Source of the DNA: Christensenellaceae bacterium
Lineage (GTDB): Bacteria; Bacillota; Clostridia; Christensenellales; Aristaeellaceae
Reading direction: 5' to 3'
Assembly (NCBI GenBank): GCA_012837835.1
Contig: DUQK01000045.1
Span: 1-64,000 of the forward strand
Length of the DNA stretch: 64,000 nucleotides
In this document: positions 1 to 6,890 of the stretch, piece by piece
How the letters are laid out: each line of letters begins with the position of its first letter
How positions within the stretch are numbered: position 1 is the stretch's first letter
The notes under the pieces: model-generated
What the model saw: the letters and a program-made list of their open reading frames with translations, nothing else
The model's database searches: none
Told to the model about the DNA's origin: nothing
Translations under genes and position numbers: made by a program

Positions 1-408
1 ACTTGTTTAAATAGACGTGTAGCTTGGATAAAGAATATTTTTCAGCAATAGAATAATGTGTAAGGTACAAACAAATCCCAGTTTGTCGGACAGAAAAATA
101 CCGATCTGTCGCACCTGAACTTAAGAAAACCCCTGATGTCAAACAAATGCTACACTTGGAAAAGCTTGATTTCAATGGGTTTTATGACTGCAAAAACAAC
201 CAAAAACAGCGTTTTTTTGCTTGACTCCGCCACAGGGTCTCGTGTCATAATTATTACAACGGCAAATGGTAACGATGAGGACTGGGTTTGAGCTCTCTAC
301 TAGAGAAATGAAAAATGGATTGGCATGGTTTTTATAGTTAATTGTGACTATAATAGAGCAAAAAGAAGTTTAAATGATAGATAAATTTGACTTTGAAAGG
401 GAGGCAAA
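1..408. other. Non-coding left edge of window
   Basis: No open reading frame with coding character was found on either strand, and stop codons are dense. The stretch holds short imperfect hairpins (for example GACAG/CTGTC around 89-110) and an A/T-rich run near 190-220. The only regulatory-looking sequence is the long-spacer promoter candidate described separately. The ribosome-binding site of the next gene (GGGAGG) lies at its right end. Confidence 0.5.
221..251 (+). promoter_or_regulatory. Possible MerR-type promoter with 19-bp spacer
   Basis: A TTGACT hexamer (221-226) and a CATAAT hexamer (246-251) are separated by 19 bp. That spacing is typical of promoters activated by MerR-family regulators through DNA untwisting. 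An imperfect dyad GACTC...GGGTC (223-239) lies in the spacer where a MerR dimer would bind. No merR gene is present in the window, so this may be a remnant or may drive the acetyltransferase at 409. The short reading frame starting near 274 does not resemble MerR. Confidence 0.28.
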
Positions 409-876
409 ATGGTAAAGAATTTACGTTATGAATTTCAGCCAAATATTACTGAAGAACAACTTTGGGATTTTTATGTGAGAAATGACATCTGTGAAGTTGG
501 ATATGGTAAAGATGTTGCTTTATTACCACTAAAGCACAGCCCATATATTGTTGCTGTATTTTCTGAAGAAAAATTAGTTGGAATAATAAGAGCATTGTTT
601 GATGGATTAAGTGCTTGTATCATGGAGTTTTGTTTGGAATGTGAACTACAAGGAGAAGATTTAGAGTTAAATAATGGTTCAGTTATTGAGAAAGACCAGT
701 ACGAAATTGCTGGAAAGATGGGAAAAATGTTAATTGCTGAACTTGAAAAGTTAGGCAATACATTTACGACAGCGTATATTGTTGAAGGTATGGAAGAAGG
801 AGTATATAAATCAATTGGATTAAAACATAATGAAGGACACCTTGTTTATTACAAGGATGCAAGAGACCCTATGTAA
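409..876 (+). CDS. GNAT-like acetyltransferase
   Basis: This is a 155-residue protein with the size and strand/helix rhythm of GNAT N-acetyltransferases. Positions 45-75 resemble the central strands (IVAVFSEEKLVGIIRALFDG), and the C-terminal part runs into a GLKHNEGHLVYYKD-type end common in small GNAT proteins. The acetyl-CoA loop is not textbook (no clear RxxGxG), so the family call rests on overall pattern and the substrate is unknown. The start ATG follows a good GGGAGGC ribosome-binding site. The gene stands alone. It is clearly richer in A/T and A/T-ending codons than the core genes further right, which suggests acquisition by transfer. An alternative is a degenerate GNAT without enzyme activity. 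Confidence 0.6.
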   Translation: MVKNLRYEFQPNITEEQLWDFYVRNDICEVGYGKDVALLPLKHSPYIVAVFSEEKLVGIIRALFDGLSACIMEFCLECELQGEDLELNNGSVIEKDQYEIAGKMGKMLIAELEKLGNTFTTAYIVEGMEEGVYKSIGLKHNEGHLVYYKDARDPM

Positions 877-1267
877 ATGAATAAATTCTAGCTTGTCGGG
901 TGTAACAATGATCCTGTATCAAGAAAAAATAAATTTCTAGAACCATAGATATTGCTTATGATTTTACGCCCGGCTCTGTATATTTTGTAACTATAAACTA
1001 GTGTAAGAAAAATAGCTGCAACTAACACTTAACTTAATACAAAAACATTTTGGTAGATTGGTTTTCAAGAAATGGCGCATTTCATACGTAAAGACGCCAG
1101 TGGGTGACGTAGAAAACCGCTATAAATTTGAGTACAATGATTGAAAAATGACAAGGCTTAAGGCAAATACTAAACTCTTAATAACCCTAAGCAAGCCTTT
1201 ATGCTGCTTGTTTTTCCGCGTTTACATATTGTTCACAAATTATTTACCTGTGCCTTTAGTGCGGCGC
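877..1267. other. Gene-free stretch between acetyltransferase and heat-shock gene
   Basis: No convincing gene was found. A 41-codon frame ending at about 1141 (from 1016) has some coding-like residues, but no start codon and no ribosome-binding site. A hairpin at 1189-1209 (AAGC(A)AGC paired with GCTGCTT) followed by a T run at 1211-1215 looks like a rho-independent terminator on the plus strand. It lies too far from the acetyltransferase stop to be a tight fit. Confidence 0.4.
1189..1215 (+). terminator. Terminator-like hairpin
   Basis: The stem is AAGC-A-AGC with CTTTAT as loop and GCTGCTT as the other arm, followed by GTTTTT. It precedes the heat-shock promoter and would insulate it from upstream transcription. 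An alternative pairing with AAGGCTTA at 1153-1160 is possible. Confidence 0.4.
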
Positions 1268-1296
1268 TTGACAGCCGGGAAAATATATGCTATAAA
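1268..1296 (+). promoter_or_regulatory. SigA-type promoter of the small heat-shock gene
   Basis: A perfect TTGACA (1268-1273) is followed by a 17-bp spacer and TATAAA (1291-1296), with a TGC extension before the -10. The CIRCE operator begins five bases after the -10, so repressor binding would cover the transcription start. Confidence 0.85.
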
Positions 1297-1300
1297 TATA

Positions 1301-1327
1301 TTAGCACTCAACGAGTGAGAGTGCTAA
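1301..1327 (+). promoter_or_regulatory. CIRCE operator (HrcA binding site)
   Basis: TTAGCACTC (1301-1309), a 9-bp spacer and GAGTGCTAA (1319-1327) match the CIRCE consensus at every position of both arms. CIRCE is the binding site of the HrcA repressor, which controls groE and dnaK in Firmicutes. Here it controls a small heat-shock protein. hrcA itself is not in the window. Confidence 0.95.
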
Positions 1328-1359
1328 CAAAAAGATTATCAACAAAGGAGAGAGTAAAT

Positions 1360-1806
1360 ATGACAAGATTAATTCCATTTAACCGTAGATCAGATAATTT
1401 GGTGAGCAGCATGACAAGCATACACGATATGCTGGACGATTTCTTCTCAAACAGCTATCCTTCAAGGAGTTTAGCTAGGGATACCTTCAAGCTGGATATT
1501 CAGGATAGGGAAAATGACTTCCTAATAGAAGCGGAACTTCCCGGCGTGGATAAGGAAAATGTGAGCATATCCATGGAGGCGGATTGCCTTACCATAGCAG
1601 TAAATGTAAACGAGGAGAAACAGGAAGAGGATAAGGAGCGCAACTACTTGCATAAGGAGCGCCGTTCCTGTTCTATGAGCCGCAAGATATATTTAAGCGA
1701 TGCCGATGTAGATAATATATCCGCAAAGCTTGAAAACGGCGTACTGGCTGTAACAGTACCCAAGCTAACTCAGGCAGAAACAGTAAAGACAATAAACATA
1801 GAGTAA
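1360..1806 (+). CDS. Small heat-shock protein, Hsp20/alpha-crystallin family
   Basis: This is a 148-residue ATP-independent holdase chaperone that keeps unfolding proteins soluble under heat stress. The alpha-crystallin domain covers about residues 40-140, with the AELPGV strand, the signature GVLAVTVPK near residues 126-134, and a C-terminal I-N-I motif used for oligomer assembly. The start is set by AAAGGAGAG before ATG 1360. An in-frame upstream extension to 1201 runs through the promoter and CIRCE and is rejected. A perfect CIRCE and a strong promoter directly upstream place it under HrcA control. A stem-loop terminator follows at 1831. It is monocistronic. Confidence 0.93.
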   Translation: MTRLIPFNRRSDNLVSSMTSIHDMLDDFFSNSYPSRSLARDTFKLDIQDRENDFLIEAELPGVDKENVSISMEADCLTIAVNVNEEKQEEDKERNYLHKERRSCSMSRKIYLSDADVDNISAKLENGVLAVTVPKLTQAETVKTINIE

Positions 1807-1830
1807 AATCTGTTTATTTAAAATTAAAGC

Positions 1831-1858
1831 ATTAAGGCGGGAGTAATCCCGCCTTAAT
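1831..1858 (+). terminator. Stem-loop behind hsp20
   Basis: A 12-bp perfect stem (ATTAAGGCGGGA / TCCCGCCTTAAT) closes on a GTAA loop. The flanks are A/T-rich, so it can end transcription although there is no long T run. Confidence 0.7.
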
Positions 1859-1879
1859 TATTAATAAGATAGGCATATT

Positions 1880-1990
1880 GTCAGTCTGCGGTGGAAATCC
1901 GCGTGAGGCGCAGTGTTAGGCGAACCCCAAAACGACTCTCAAGGTTTATATCGTTAGGCACAGGGGAGAAGGAATCTCCCCTACCCGATT
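1880..1990 (+). ncRNA. Possible structured RNA remnant (group II intron-like)
   Basis: Within about 110 bases of non-coding sequence there are three consecutive hairpins: GCGG/CCGC (1888-1891 with 1899-1902, loop TGGAAAT), AACGA/TCGTT (1931-1935 with 1951-1955) and AGGGGAGA/TCTCCCCT (1962-1969 with 1975-1982, loop AGGAA). GTTAGGC occurs twice (1915-1921 and 1953-1959). The G-rich, hairpin-dense composition differs from the flanks and resembles the style of group II intron domain I. No reverse transcriptase or domain V is present, so at most this is a fragment. The assignment is a guess. Confidence 0.25.
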
Positions 1991-2064
1991 CAAAAAGTCA
2001 ATGGTAAGAGTATAGTTTTAATAACGAAATAGTAAGATTAATTCTTTTGTTTCTTAAACTTAAT

Positions 2065-2099
2065 AGAGTACATTAAAATTTGCAATTTTAATGTACTCT
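2065..2099 (-). terminator. Long hairpin ending the gntR-cupin transcript
   Basis: A 16-bp perfect stem (arms 2065-2080 and 2084-2099, loop TGC) lies 32 bp beyond the cupin stop codon. Its A/T-rich inner stem and symmetry allow termination from either side, so it may also back up the hsp20 terminator. Confidence 0.8.
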
Positions 2100-2131
2100 G
2101 TCTGTTTATTCTATTCTATCTATTTTGTAAT

Positions 2132-2482
2132 TTAGTCTTTCGCATTAAATTTTTCCACATTAACCGATGGCCAAGTATAAACAACCGTAAGAGGTTCGGA
2201 ACCGGTATTCCTTAAATAGTGTATTGAGCCTGCAGGCGCAAGCAAAGCATACCCGGCTGATATTGCATTCACCTCATTATCCAGTATAAATTCCCCACTA
2301 CCACTAATTACAAGCATAGCATCTTCAACAAGATGGAAATGTGGTTCAAGTTCATATCCTGGCTGTAAAGTTACCATTCCAAGCGATACACTTCCTGCGC
2401 CGGTTGCTTTATCAATGTAATGCAGACGGCAAAAATCATCATTCACATTTTCACAAGCTATATCTTCTTTTCTAATAACCAT
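2132..2482 (-). CDS. Small cupin-domain protein
   Basis: This is a 116-residue single-domain beta-barrel of the cupin_2 type. The first metal motif is visible around residues 46-61 (PHFHLVEDAMLVISGSGEF, with His, His and Glu) and the second around residues 82-91 (LAPAGSIHYLRN, His). The protein therefore probably binds a divalent metal. It lies 24 bp behind the GntR regulator and shares its transcript, with ribosome-binding site AAAGGA. Cupins beside sugar-acid operons can be isomerases (KdgF-like) or ligand-sensing proteins. Which applies here cannot be told from sequence. It is likely linked to the adjacent TRAP/aconitase X operon. Confidence 0.8.
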   Translation of the reverse strand: MVIRKEDIACENVNDDFCRLHYIDKATGAGSVSLGMVTLQPGYELEPHFHLVEDAMLVISGSGEFILDNEVNAISAGYALLAPAGSIHYLRNTGSEPLTVVYTWPSVNVEKFNAKD

Positions 2483-2506
2483 GCCTATTATCCTTTCTTA
2501 TAAATA

Positions 2507-3202
2507 CTAATATGCATCGCGCAAATGCTCTTTAAGCAGTTCTTTTGCTGTTATAATATCACGTTCAATAATTTTTTGAAGCAAATTTCGATGATCTTCT
2601 GGGGCGAAAGAATATCTTTCCGGCTGTTTCTCATATGTATTAATTCTGTCGGCAACAATACTATTATATAAACATGCCATCATATTATCTAATAAGGTGT
2701 TGTGAGCTGCCTTAACCATACACGCATGAAATTCTATAGATGTACTCATAATTGAGGTAATATCACCTTTATCAAGCGCAAACTCCATTCGCTTGATTGC
2801 TATCTCCATTTCAGCTATATCTTCCTGATTTCGTCTCTGACAGGCCAACTCTATAGCACCAATCTCTAACAGCCGGCGCGCTTCTTTCATCTCCCGAAGT
2901 AATTCAACCTCCTCAGATTTAGATACATTCATATTCAACGCATTAACCAAATGTGCGATATCAAGCCCACGCACATAATAACCTCCACCCATCCTGCTGT
3001 CTATAACACTTGTTGCTTCTAATGCTTTAAGTGCTTCTCGCAAAGGAAGCCGGCTAACGCCTAGCATTTCTGCTAAATCTCTTTCAGGCGGAAGTTGGTC
3101 TCCCATTTTTAGTTCGTTGTTTGCAATCATCTTGCAAATCTCATCCACAATTTGATCGGACAAGCGCATTTTACCAAGTTTTTTAAAGGTGATTTTTTTC
3201 AT
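2507..3202 (-). CDS. GntR-family transcriptional regulator, FadR/FCD subfamily
   Basis: This is a 231-residue regulator. The winged helix-turn-helix covers about residues 10-75 (QLPPERDLAEMLGVSRLPLREALKALE is the typical GntR core). An all-helical FCD effector domain covers about residues 85-225. FCD proteins bind organic or sugar acids, often with a metal. The start ATG lies 15 bp from AAGGAG, which is long, but no nearer in-frame start fits. Its own promoter carries an inverted repeat at 3231-3252. A GntR-consensus operator also sits on the promoter of the lyase/TRAP operon (9663-9673). It is therefore likely the local substrate-responsive repressor of that operon and perhaps of itself. Confidence 0.9.
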   Translation of the reverse strand: MKKITFKKLGKMRLSDQIVDEICKMIANNELKMGDQLPPERDLAEMLGVSRLPLREALKALEATSVIDSRMGGGYYVRGLDIAHLVNALNMNVSKSEEVELLREMKEARRLLEIGAIELACQRRNQEDIAEMEIAIKRMEFALDKGDITSIMSTSIEFHACMVKAAHNTLLDNMMACLYNSIVADRINTYEKQPERYSFAPEDHRNLLQKIIERDIITAKELLKEHLRDAY

Positions 3203-3230
3203 GTAATTTATTGACTGCTCCTTAATTTGT

Positions 3231-3265
3231 TTGGAATTTACGTATATTCCAATATATAGATTATA
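3231..3265 (-). promoter_or_regulatory. gntR promoter with inverted repeat
   Basis: On the minus strand an extended -10 (TGC TATAAT, hexamer 3260-3265) precedes a 7-bp inverted repeat, TTGGAAT-N8-ATTCCAA (3231-3252). The repeat lies just after the expected transcription start, a natural place for autorepression. The half-sites differ from the TGGTA/TACCA operator at 9663, so the binding protein could be different. Confidence 0.55.
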
Positions 3266-3320
3266 GCATAACGCCTAATTTTCATAAAACTTTCATTCAA
3301 AACAACAATCATTTGTTATA

Positions 3321-3366
3321 AAAATACAGATCCGTCAGTAGGCGTATACCAACGGACCTATATTTT
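3321..3366 (-). terminator. Terminator of the lyase/aconitase X/TRAP operon
   Basis: The imperfect stem pairs AAAATA with TATTTT, AG with CT, and CCGT (3332-3335) with ACGG (3352-3355). On the minus strand it ends in a T-rich run (TATTTTT). It lies 45 bp after the dctP stop codon. Confidence 0.6.
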
Positions 3367-3410
3367 CAATAGAGTTCTAATCTGAACCAAGTGCTAGAGA
3401 TTCTGCTGTT

Positions 3411-4541
3411 TTACTTTTGGCTTTGATATATTTCCGTAAAGCTTACGCATTTTTTCTCGTCAGCATACTTGTAGCACAATTCGTCCAATCTTGCCATGAA
3501 TGCTTTACATTCGTCTTCTGTCATGAAATTCATTGCTACCATGTCATTTATCCAGTTTGCTTCAAGGGTAGGTACTGCCAGCTTTGCTGCTTCTTCAACT
3601 GCTTCATCAGACCAACTGGAAAATGAAGTGCCTGCATCTACCATTAGTTTCACCGCATCTGTTGCTGTTTGATTCATTATCTCCCCAAATTTACCATCAA
3701 GGAGCTCCTGTTTTACTTCAAGAAAAAGATCTTTTATATCATCAGGGAAAGAATCCCACAAGTCCTTGCGGATAACCACTGCAGATGGGCCTTGAATACC
3801 ACTGCCTATGTCCACAACGAAGGGGGCTTGCTCGTGTAGACCCATAGTAGCTGCTGTGCGAAGACCGAAACTAGTAATTCCATCAATAACGCCTGTTTCA
3901 ATTGATGTGTATGTATCGTTGTTGGCAATTGACATTGGTATTGCACCAAACGCTGCTAACACGTCGCCTTCAATACCATATGAGCGAAGCTTCAAGTTTT
4001 TCATCTCATGATGATTTTTCAGCGGCTCTTTAAACAAACAACCTTCATTGCCCCAATTGCTCATATACAGTATTTTCATATTATAATCTTCGTATTCAGA
4101 CTGCCATACTTCGTTCTCATCATACAGTTCATTAATCGCTCTAAAGAAACCATCCGCTCCCGCTTGGGTACAACTATCGCGGAATTTCCATTCCACACCG
4201 CGGCTAATTGGAAGTTCAGTAGAATAGTAGCCATAATTCAAGAAGGTAATATCACAACTTCCATCTTGAATAGCTTGATAATGCTCACCGGTTTTATGAA
4301 GAGAACCAGACCAATAGAATTCGATCGCAATACGGCCGTCACTGCGAGCGGCAACTTCATTCAAGTACCACTTGTCAATGTATGCGGGCTCAGAAAACTC
4401 AGTAGAATAATAGTCGTACGTAAGCGTCCACTCCGGGTTAGCTGCGTAAACTGATGTGCCAAACAATGGCACGGCAAGAATTACTGTTAAGATAAGGACA
4501 GCAAACTTAAGCATTTTGTTTTTAGATGTTACCTTTTCCAC
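3411..4541 (-). CDS. dctP: TRAP transporter substrate-binding protein, DctP family
   Basis: This 376-residue extracytoplasmic receptor captures an organic acid and hands it to the DctQM membrane pair, which imports it using a cation gradient. A signal peptide spans about residues 1-33, with a hydrophobic core LKFAVLILTVILAVPLF and cleavage after VYA. The DctP fold follows, with YYSTEFSEPAYIDKW and NEGCLFKEPLKNHHEMKNLKLR stretches. The conserved arginine expected to bind carboxylate probably lies in the LKLRSYG region. There is no lipobox cysteine. The start is GTG with AGGAGGT seven bases upstream. It is the last gene of the operon, 48 bp after dctM. The substrate is unknown; an acidic sugar or hydroxy acid is likely from context. 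Confidence 0.9.
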   Translation of the reverse strand: MEKVTSKNKMLKFAVLILTVILAVPLFGTSVYAANPEWTLTYDYYSTEFSEPAYIDKWYLNEVAARSDGRIAIEFYWSGSLHKTGEHYQAIQDGSCDITFLNYGYYSTELPISRGVEWKFRDSCTQAGADGFFRAINELYDENEVWQSEYEDYNMKILYMSNWGNEGCLFKEPLKNHHEMKNLKLRSYGIEGDVLAAFGAIPMSIANNDTYTSIETGVIDGITSFGLRTAATMGLHEQAPFVVDIGSGIQGPSAVVIRKDLWDSFPDDIKDLFLEVKQELLDGKFGEIMNQTATDAVKLMVDAGTSFSSWSDEAVEEAAKLAVPTLEANWINDMVAMNFMTEDECKAFMARLDELCYKYADEKKCVSFTEIYQSQK

Positions 4542-4589
4542 GTTAATTACCTCCTACATTTTTATTTATGTTTGTTTATTGGAACCATA

Positions 4590-5897
4590 TTAAAGAAGAG
4601 CGGTTGCTATCTCAGGAACAAATAGAATAATCAAAACAACAATCGCAGTAAATATCACAAATGGTGCGCTTCCTCTGAAAATATCCTCAAGCGGAAGATC
4701 CGGACAAGACCCTTTCATCACATATACGTTAAGTCCTACAGGCGGGGTAAGAAGACCGATTTGTATCATTAATGTCATAAGGATACCATACCAGATAACG
4801 CTATATCCGAAAGTTTGGGTGACAACACGATATGTTAATGGAACAATTATTACAAGTGAAGAAAATGGATCCATAAACATGCCCATCGGGATAAGGATTA
4901 ACAGGAACATGCTGACAATTGCCAAAGGGGGTAACGGCAATGACATTGCCCAAGTATTAATCATCGCTGGAACCTGCGCTTTTGTCATAAATACACTGAA
5001 CATCGCAGAACAGATTAGAATGGTGAATATCATACCAACCGTCTTTATAGTTTCATCCAATGCTTCTGCGATTTGTTTTGGAATCTCTTTCCAATTGCTT
5101 TTAGGAATCTTAATGAACATCATGAGAAATATTACAACCGCGCCTAGAGAAGCAGCTTCTGACGGTGTAGATATTCCGCCGTAAATACCTCCCATTAAAA
5201 CCAGAAACATCACGGCAATTCCCCACAGATGCCGTAATGATTTTATCATTTCAATTAAAGGGTACTTCACTACATCAGGGCATAAGGTTTTGTCGTAATT
5301 TGCCCATATCCGCAAACCGATACAAAAAATTATAGCCGTCAGAATACCCGGAAGAATTCCGGCAAGCAGCATGTCGCCAACAGAACATTCTGCAAGCGAT
5401 GCATAGAATACCAGAATAGTGCTGGGGGGAATCATAATGCCCAGAAGACCGCCGGCTGCAACTACTCCGGCAGCTACCTTGTCATTATAACCCCGGGATT
5501 TCATCTCGGGTATGGCAACTCTGCCCATGGTTGCAGAGCATGCAACTGAGGATCCGCAGCAAGCGCCAAATAGCGCACTGGCGCCAATGGTTGCCATAGC
5601 TATGCCGGCAGGGAATCGCCCAAGCCACTTGTTTGCTACACCATATGCCTCTTTACTTAGCCCCGCTGCATAGGCAAAATAACCCATCAGAATAAACATG
5701 GGAATTACCATCTGAGTATAGTCAGCTGCTCGGTTGTACGGGAATGTCTTCCAAAAAGACAATGCTGTCCCCAGATCTGTAAGCATCCACGTTCCTACAA
5801 ATCCCGTCATACCTAAGCATAAATAAATCGGGACACCTAATGCAATAAGAAGCAACAACATTATTAATGCAATGCAAACAACCAATACCGGACTCAT
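4590..5897 (-). CDS. dctM: TRAP transporter large permease, DctM family
   Basis: This 435-residue membrane protein is the transport channel of the TRAP system. It is highly hydrophobic with about 12 membrane segments. Family features include the small-residue-rich stretch GACCGSSVACSATMGRVAIPEM near residue 105 and the LGIMIPPSTILVFY motif near residue 150. The C-terminal half repeats the pattern with QIGLLTPPVGLNVYV. The start ATG overlaps the dctQ stop by four bases (ATGA), so translation is coupled. Together with dctQ and dctP it makes a complete three-component TRAP importer. Confidence 0.93.
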   Translation of the reverse strand: MSPVLVVCIALIMLLLLIALGVPIYLCLGMTGFVGTWMLTDLGTALSFWKTFPYNRAADYTQMVIPMFILMGYFAYAAGLSKEAYGVANKWLGRFPAGIAMATIGASALFGACCGSSVACSATMGRVAIPEMKSRGYNDKVAAGVVAAGGLLGIMIPPSTILVFYASLAECSVGDMLLAGILPGILTAIIFCIGLRIWANYDKTLCPDVVKYPLIEMIKSLRHLWGIAVMFLVLMGGIYGGISTPSEAASLGAVVIFLMMFIKIPKSNWKEIPKQIAEALDETIKTVGMIFTILICSAMFSVFMTKAQVPAMINTWAMSLPLPPLAIVSMFLLILIPMGMFMDPFSSLVIIVPLTYRVVTQTFGYSVIWYGILMTLMIQIGLLTPPVGLNVYVMKGSCPDLPLEDIFRGSAPFVIFTAIVVLIILFVPEIATALL

Positions 5898-6472
5898 TTA
5901 TCTTTCCCCCTTTCACTTGTTTCATCTATAGGCAAATTATCAGAAATGTTACCGCTTTTTTGAAGGGCTTGTTTATCTTCGCCTTTAACGATATAAATTA
6001 TACCTTGTATTGCTTCTATCAGCAGCTGAAAGAACATCGCTAATGCACCAATCGGTACAAACATGTAAGCCCACCAAATTGGGAATCTCGTATAATCACC
6101 TGCACGGTACATTTTACGACTATATGCCCATAAACCTTGTTTTCCGGCTTGGATAAACACAATAACAAAGAATGCCATTCCAATAAATGCTGCAAGCACA
6201 TTAAGAACCTTTTGTGCTTTCGGACTCAATTTACTTGTAAGTATCGTAACGTTTACATGCCCTTTAAGGCGCTGGGTAGGCATAACGCTCGCCCACACCA
6301 TTACTGCCATACATGTTTCACAAAACGAAGGCATCCAAGCAAATGACTTTCCTATTATCCATCGGCGAATAATATCTACCGAACTTCCTACTGCCATACA
6401 TAAAATTGCCAGTGCTGCTATGTACCAAAATACCTTATCTACGTAGTAGCCAAGATCTTTCTTTTTTTCCAT
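5894..6472 (-). CDS. dctQ: TRAP transporter small permease, DctQ family
   Basis: This 192-residue protein has four predicted membrane segments: around residues 14-34, 45-65, 85-110 and 130-155. The conserved RRWIIGKSFAWMPSFCE region lies after the first segment. DctQ partners DctM in TRAP transporters. The ATG at 6472 has GGAGG eight bases upstream. A 14-codon in-frame extension to 6514 has no ribosome-binding site and is rejected. It lies 19 bp after the aconitase X small subunit and overlaps dctM. Confidence 0.9.
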   Translation of the reverse strand: MEKKKDLGYYVDKVFWYIAALAILCMAVGSSVDIIRRWIIGKSFAWMPSFCETCMAVMVWASVMPTQRLKGHVNVTILTSKLSPKAQKVLNVLAAFIGMAFFVIVFIQAGKQGLWAYSRKMYRAGDYTRFPIWWAYMFVPIGALAMFFQLLIEAIQGIIYIVKGEDKQALQKSGNISDNLPIDETSERGKDK

Positions 6473-6491
6473 ATTACATTCCTCCTTTCTC

Positions 6492-6890
6492 TCATCTGAC
6501 ATAACAGGTTCCATCAGGTTTTAATTCAACCATATCGCCGTTTTTAAGCGCCTCTGTAATTTTTTCTCCAAATGCATCATATATCGGAATGTCAACTGTA
6601 AGCGCACATTCCAGTGTTAACATGTCCGCATTATCGCAAAGAATTGCACATGGTCCGACGTTGTTTTTAACTGCCTCATAAAGCATATATGGTGCGATAG
6701 TTCCGCCACGGCCTGTTTGAAAGACAAGAACCTTGTTTTTTACGCTCATACCAAAATTTGGGTGCCCAACCATGGTTATTTCGCCGGTTTTCGGACTCAT
6801 GTCTCCAATAAAGGAAAACGGAAGATTAAAAACCAGCGCCTCGCCTTTGGCCCGCCCCGGGTTAAGCACTCTACCTTTGAAGCTTTTCAT
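6492..6890 (-). CDS. Aconitase X small subunit (swivel domain, DUF126)
   Basis: This 132-residue protein matches the swivel domain of aconitase X. Early residues G-R-V-L-N-P-G-x-A-x-G and the P-x-S-F-I-G-D-M-x-P-K-T-G-E strand/loop are followed by a GRGGT motif near residues 63-67, where family members often have GRGSxS. It pairs with the large subunit to close the active site. The start ATG overlaps the large-subunit stop (ATGA). Characterised aconitase X enzymes dehydrate cis-3-hydroxy-L-proline (bacteria) or mevalonate 5-phosphate (archaea). The exact reaction here is open. Confidence 0.85.
   Translation of the reverse strand: MKSFKGRVLNPGRAKGEALVFNLPFSFIGDMSPKTGEITMVGHPNFGMSVKNKVLVFQTGRGGTIAPYMLYEAVKNNVGPCAILCDNADMLTLECALTVDIPIYDAFGEKITEALKNGDMVELKPDGTCYVR

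Noticed and set aside
1016..1141. A 41-codon open frame with coding-like residues, possibly the tail of a decayed gene
   Set aside because: There is no start codon, no ribosome-binding site and no recognisable family; a frame of this length occurs by chance.
1201..1359. N-terminal extension of the heat-shock protein
   Set aside because: It would translate through the promoter and the CIRCE operator; the start at 1360 has a clear ribosome-binding site.
1915..1959. Two GTTAGGC copies resembling integron attC core sites
   Set aside because: No complementary partner boxes, integrase or cassette genes were found. The copies fit better as part of a hairpin-rich stretch.
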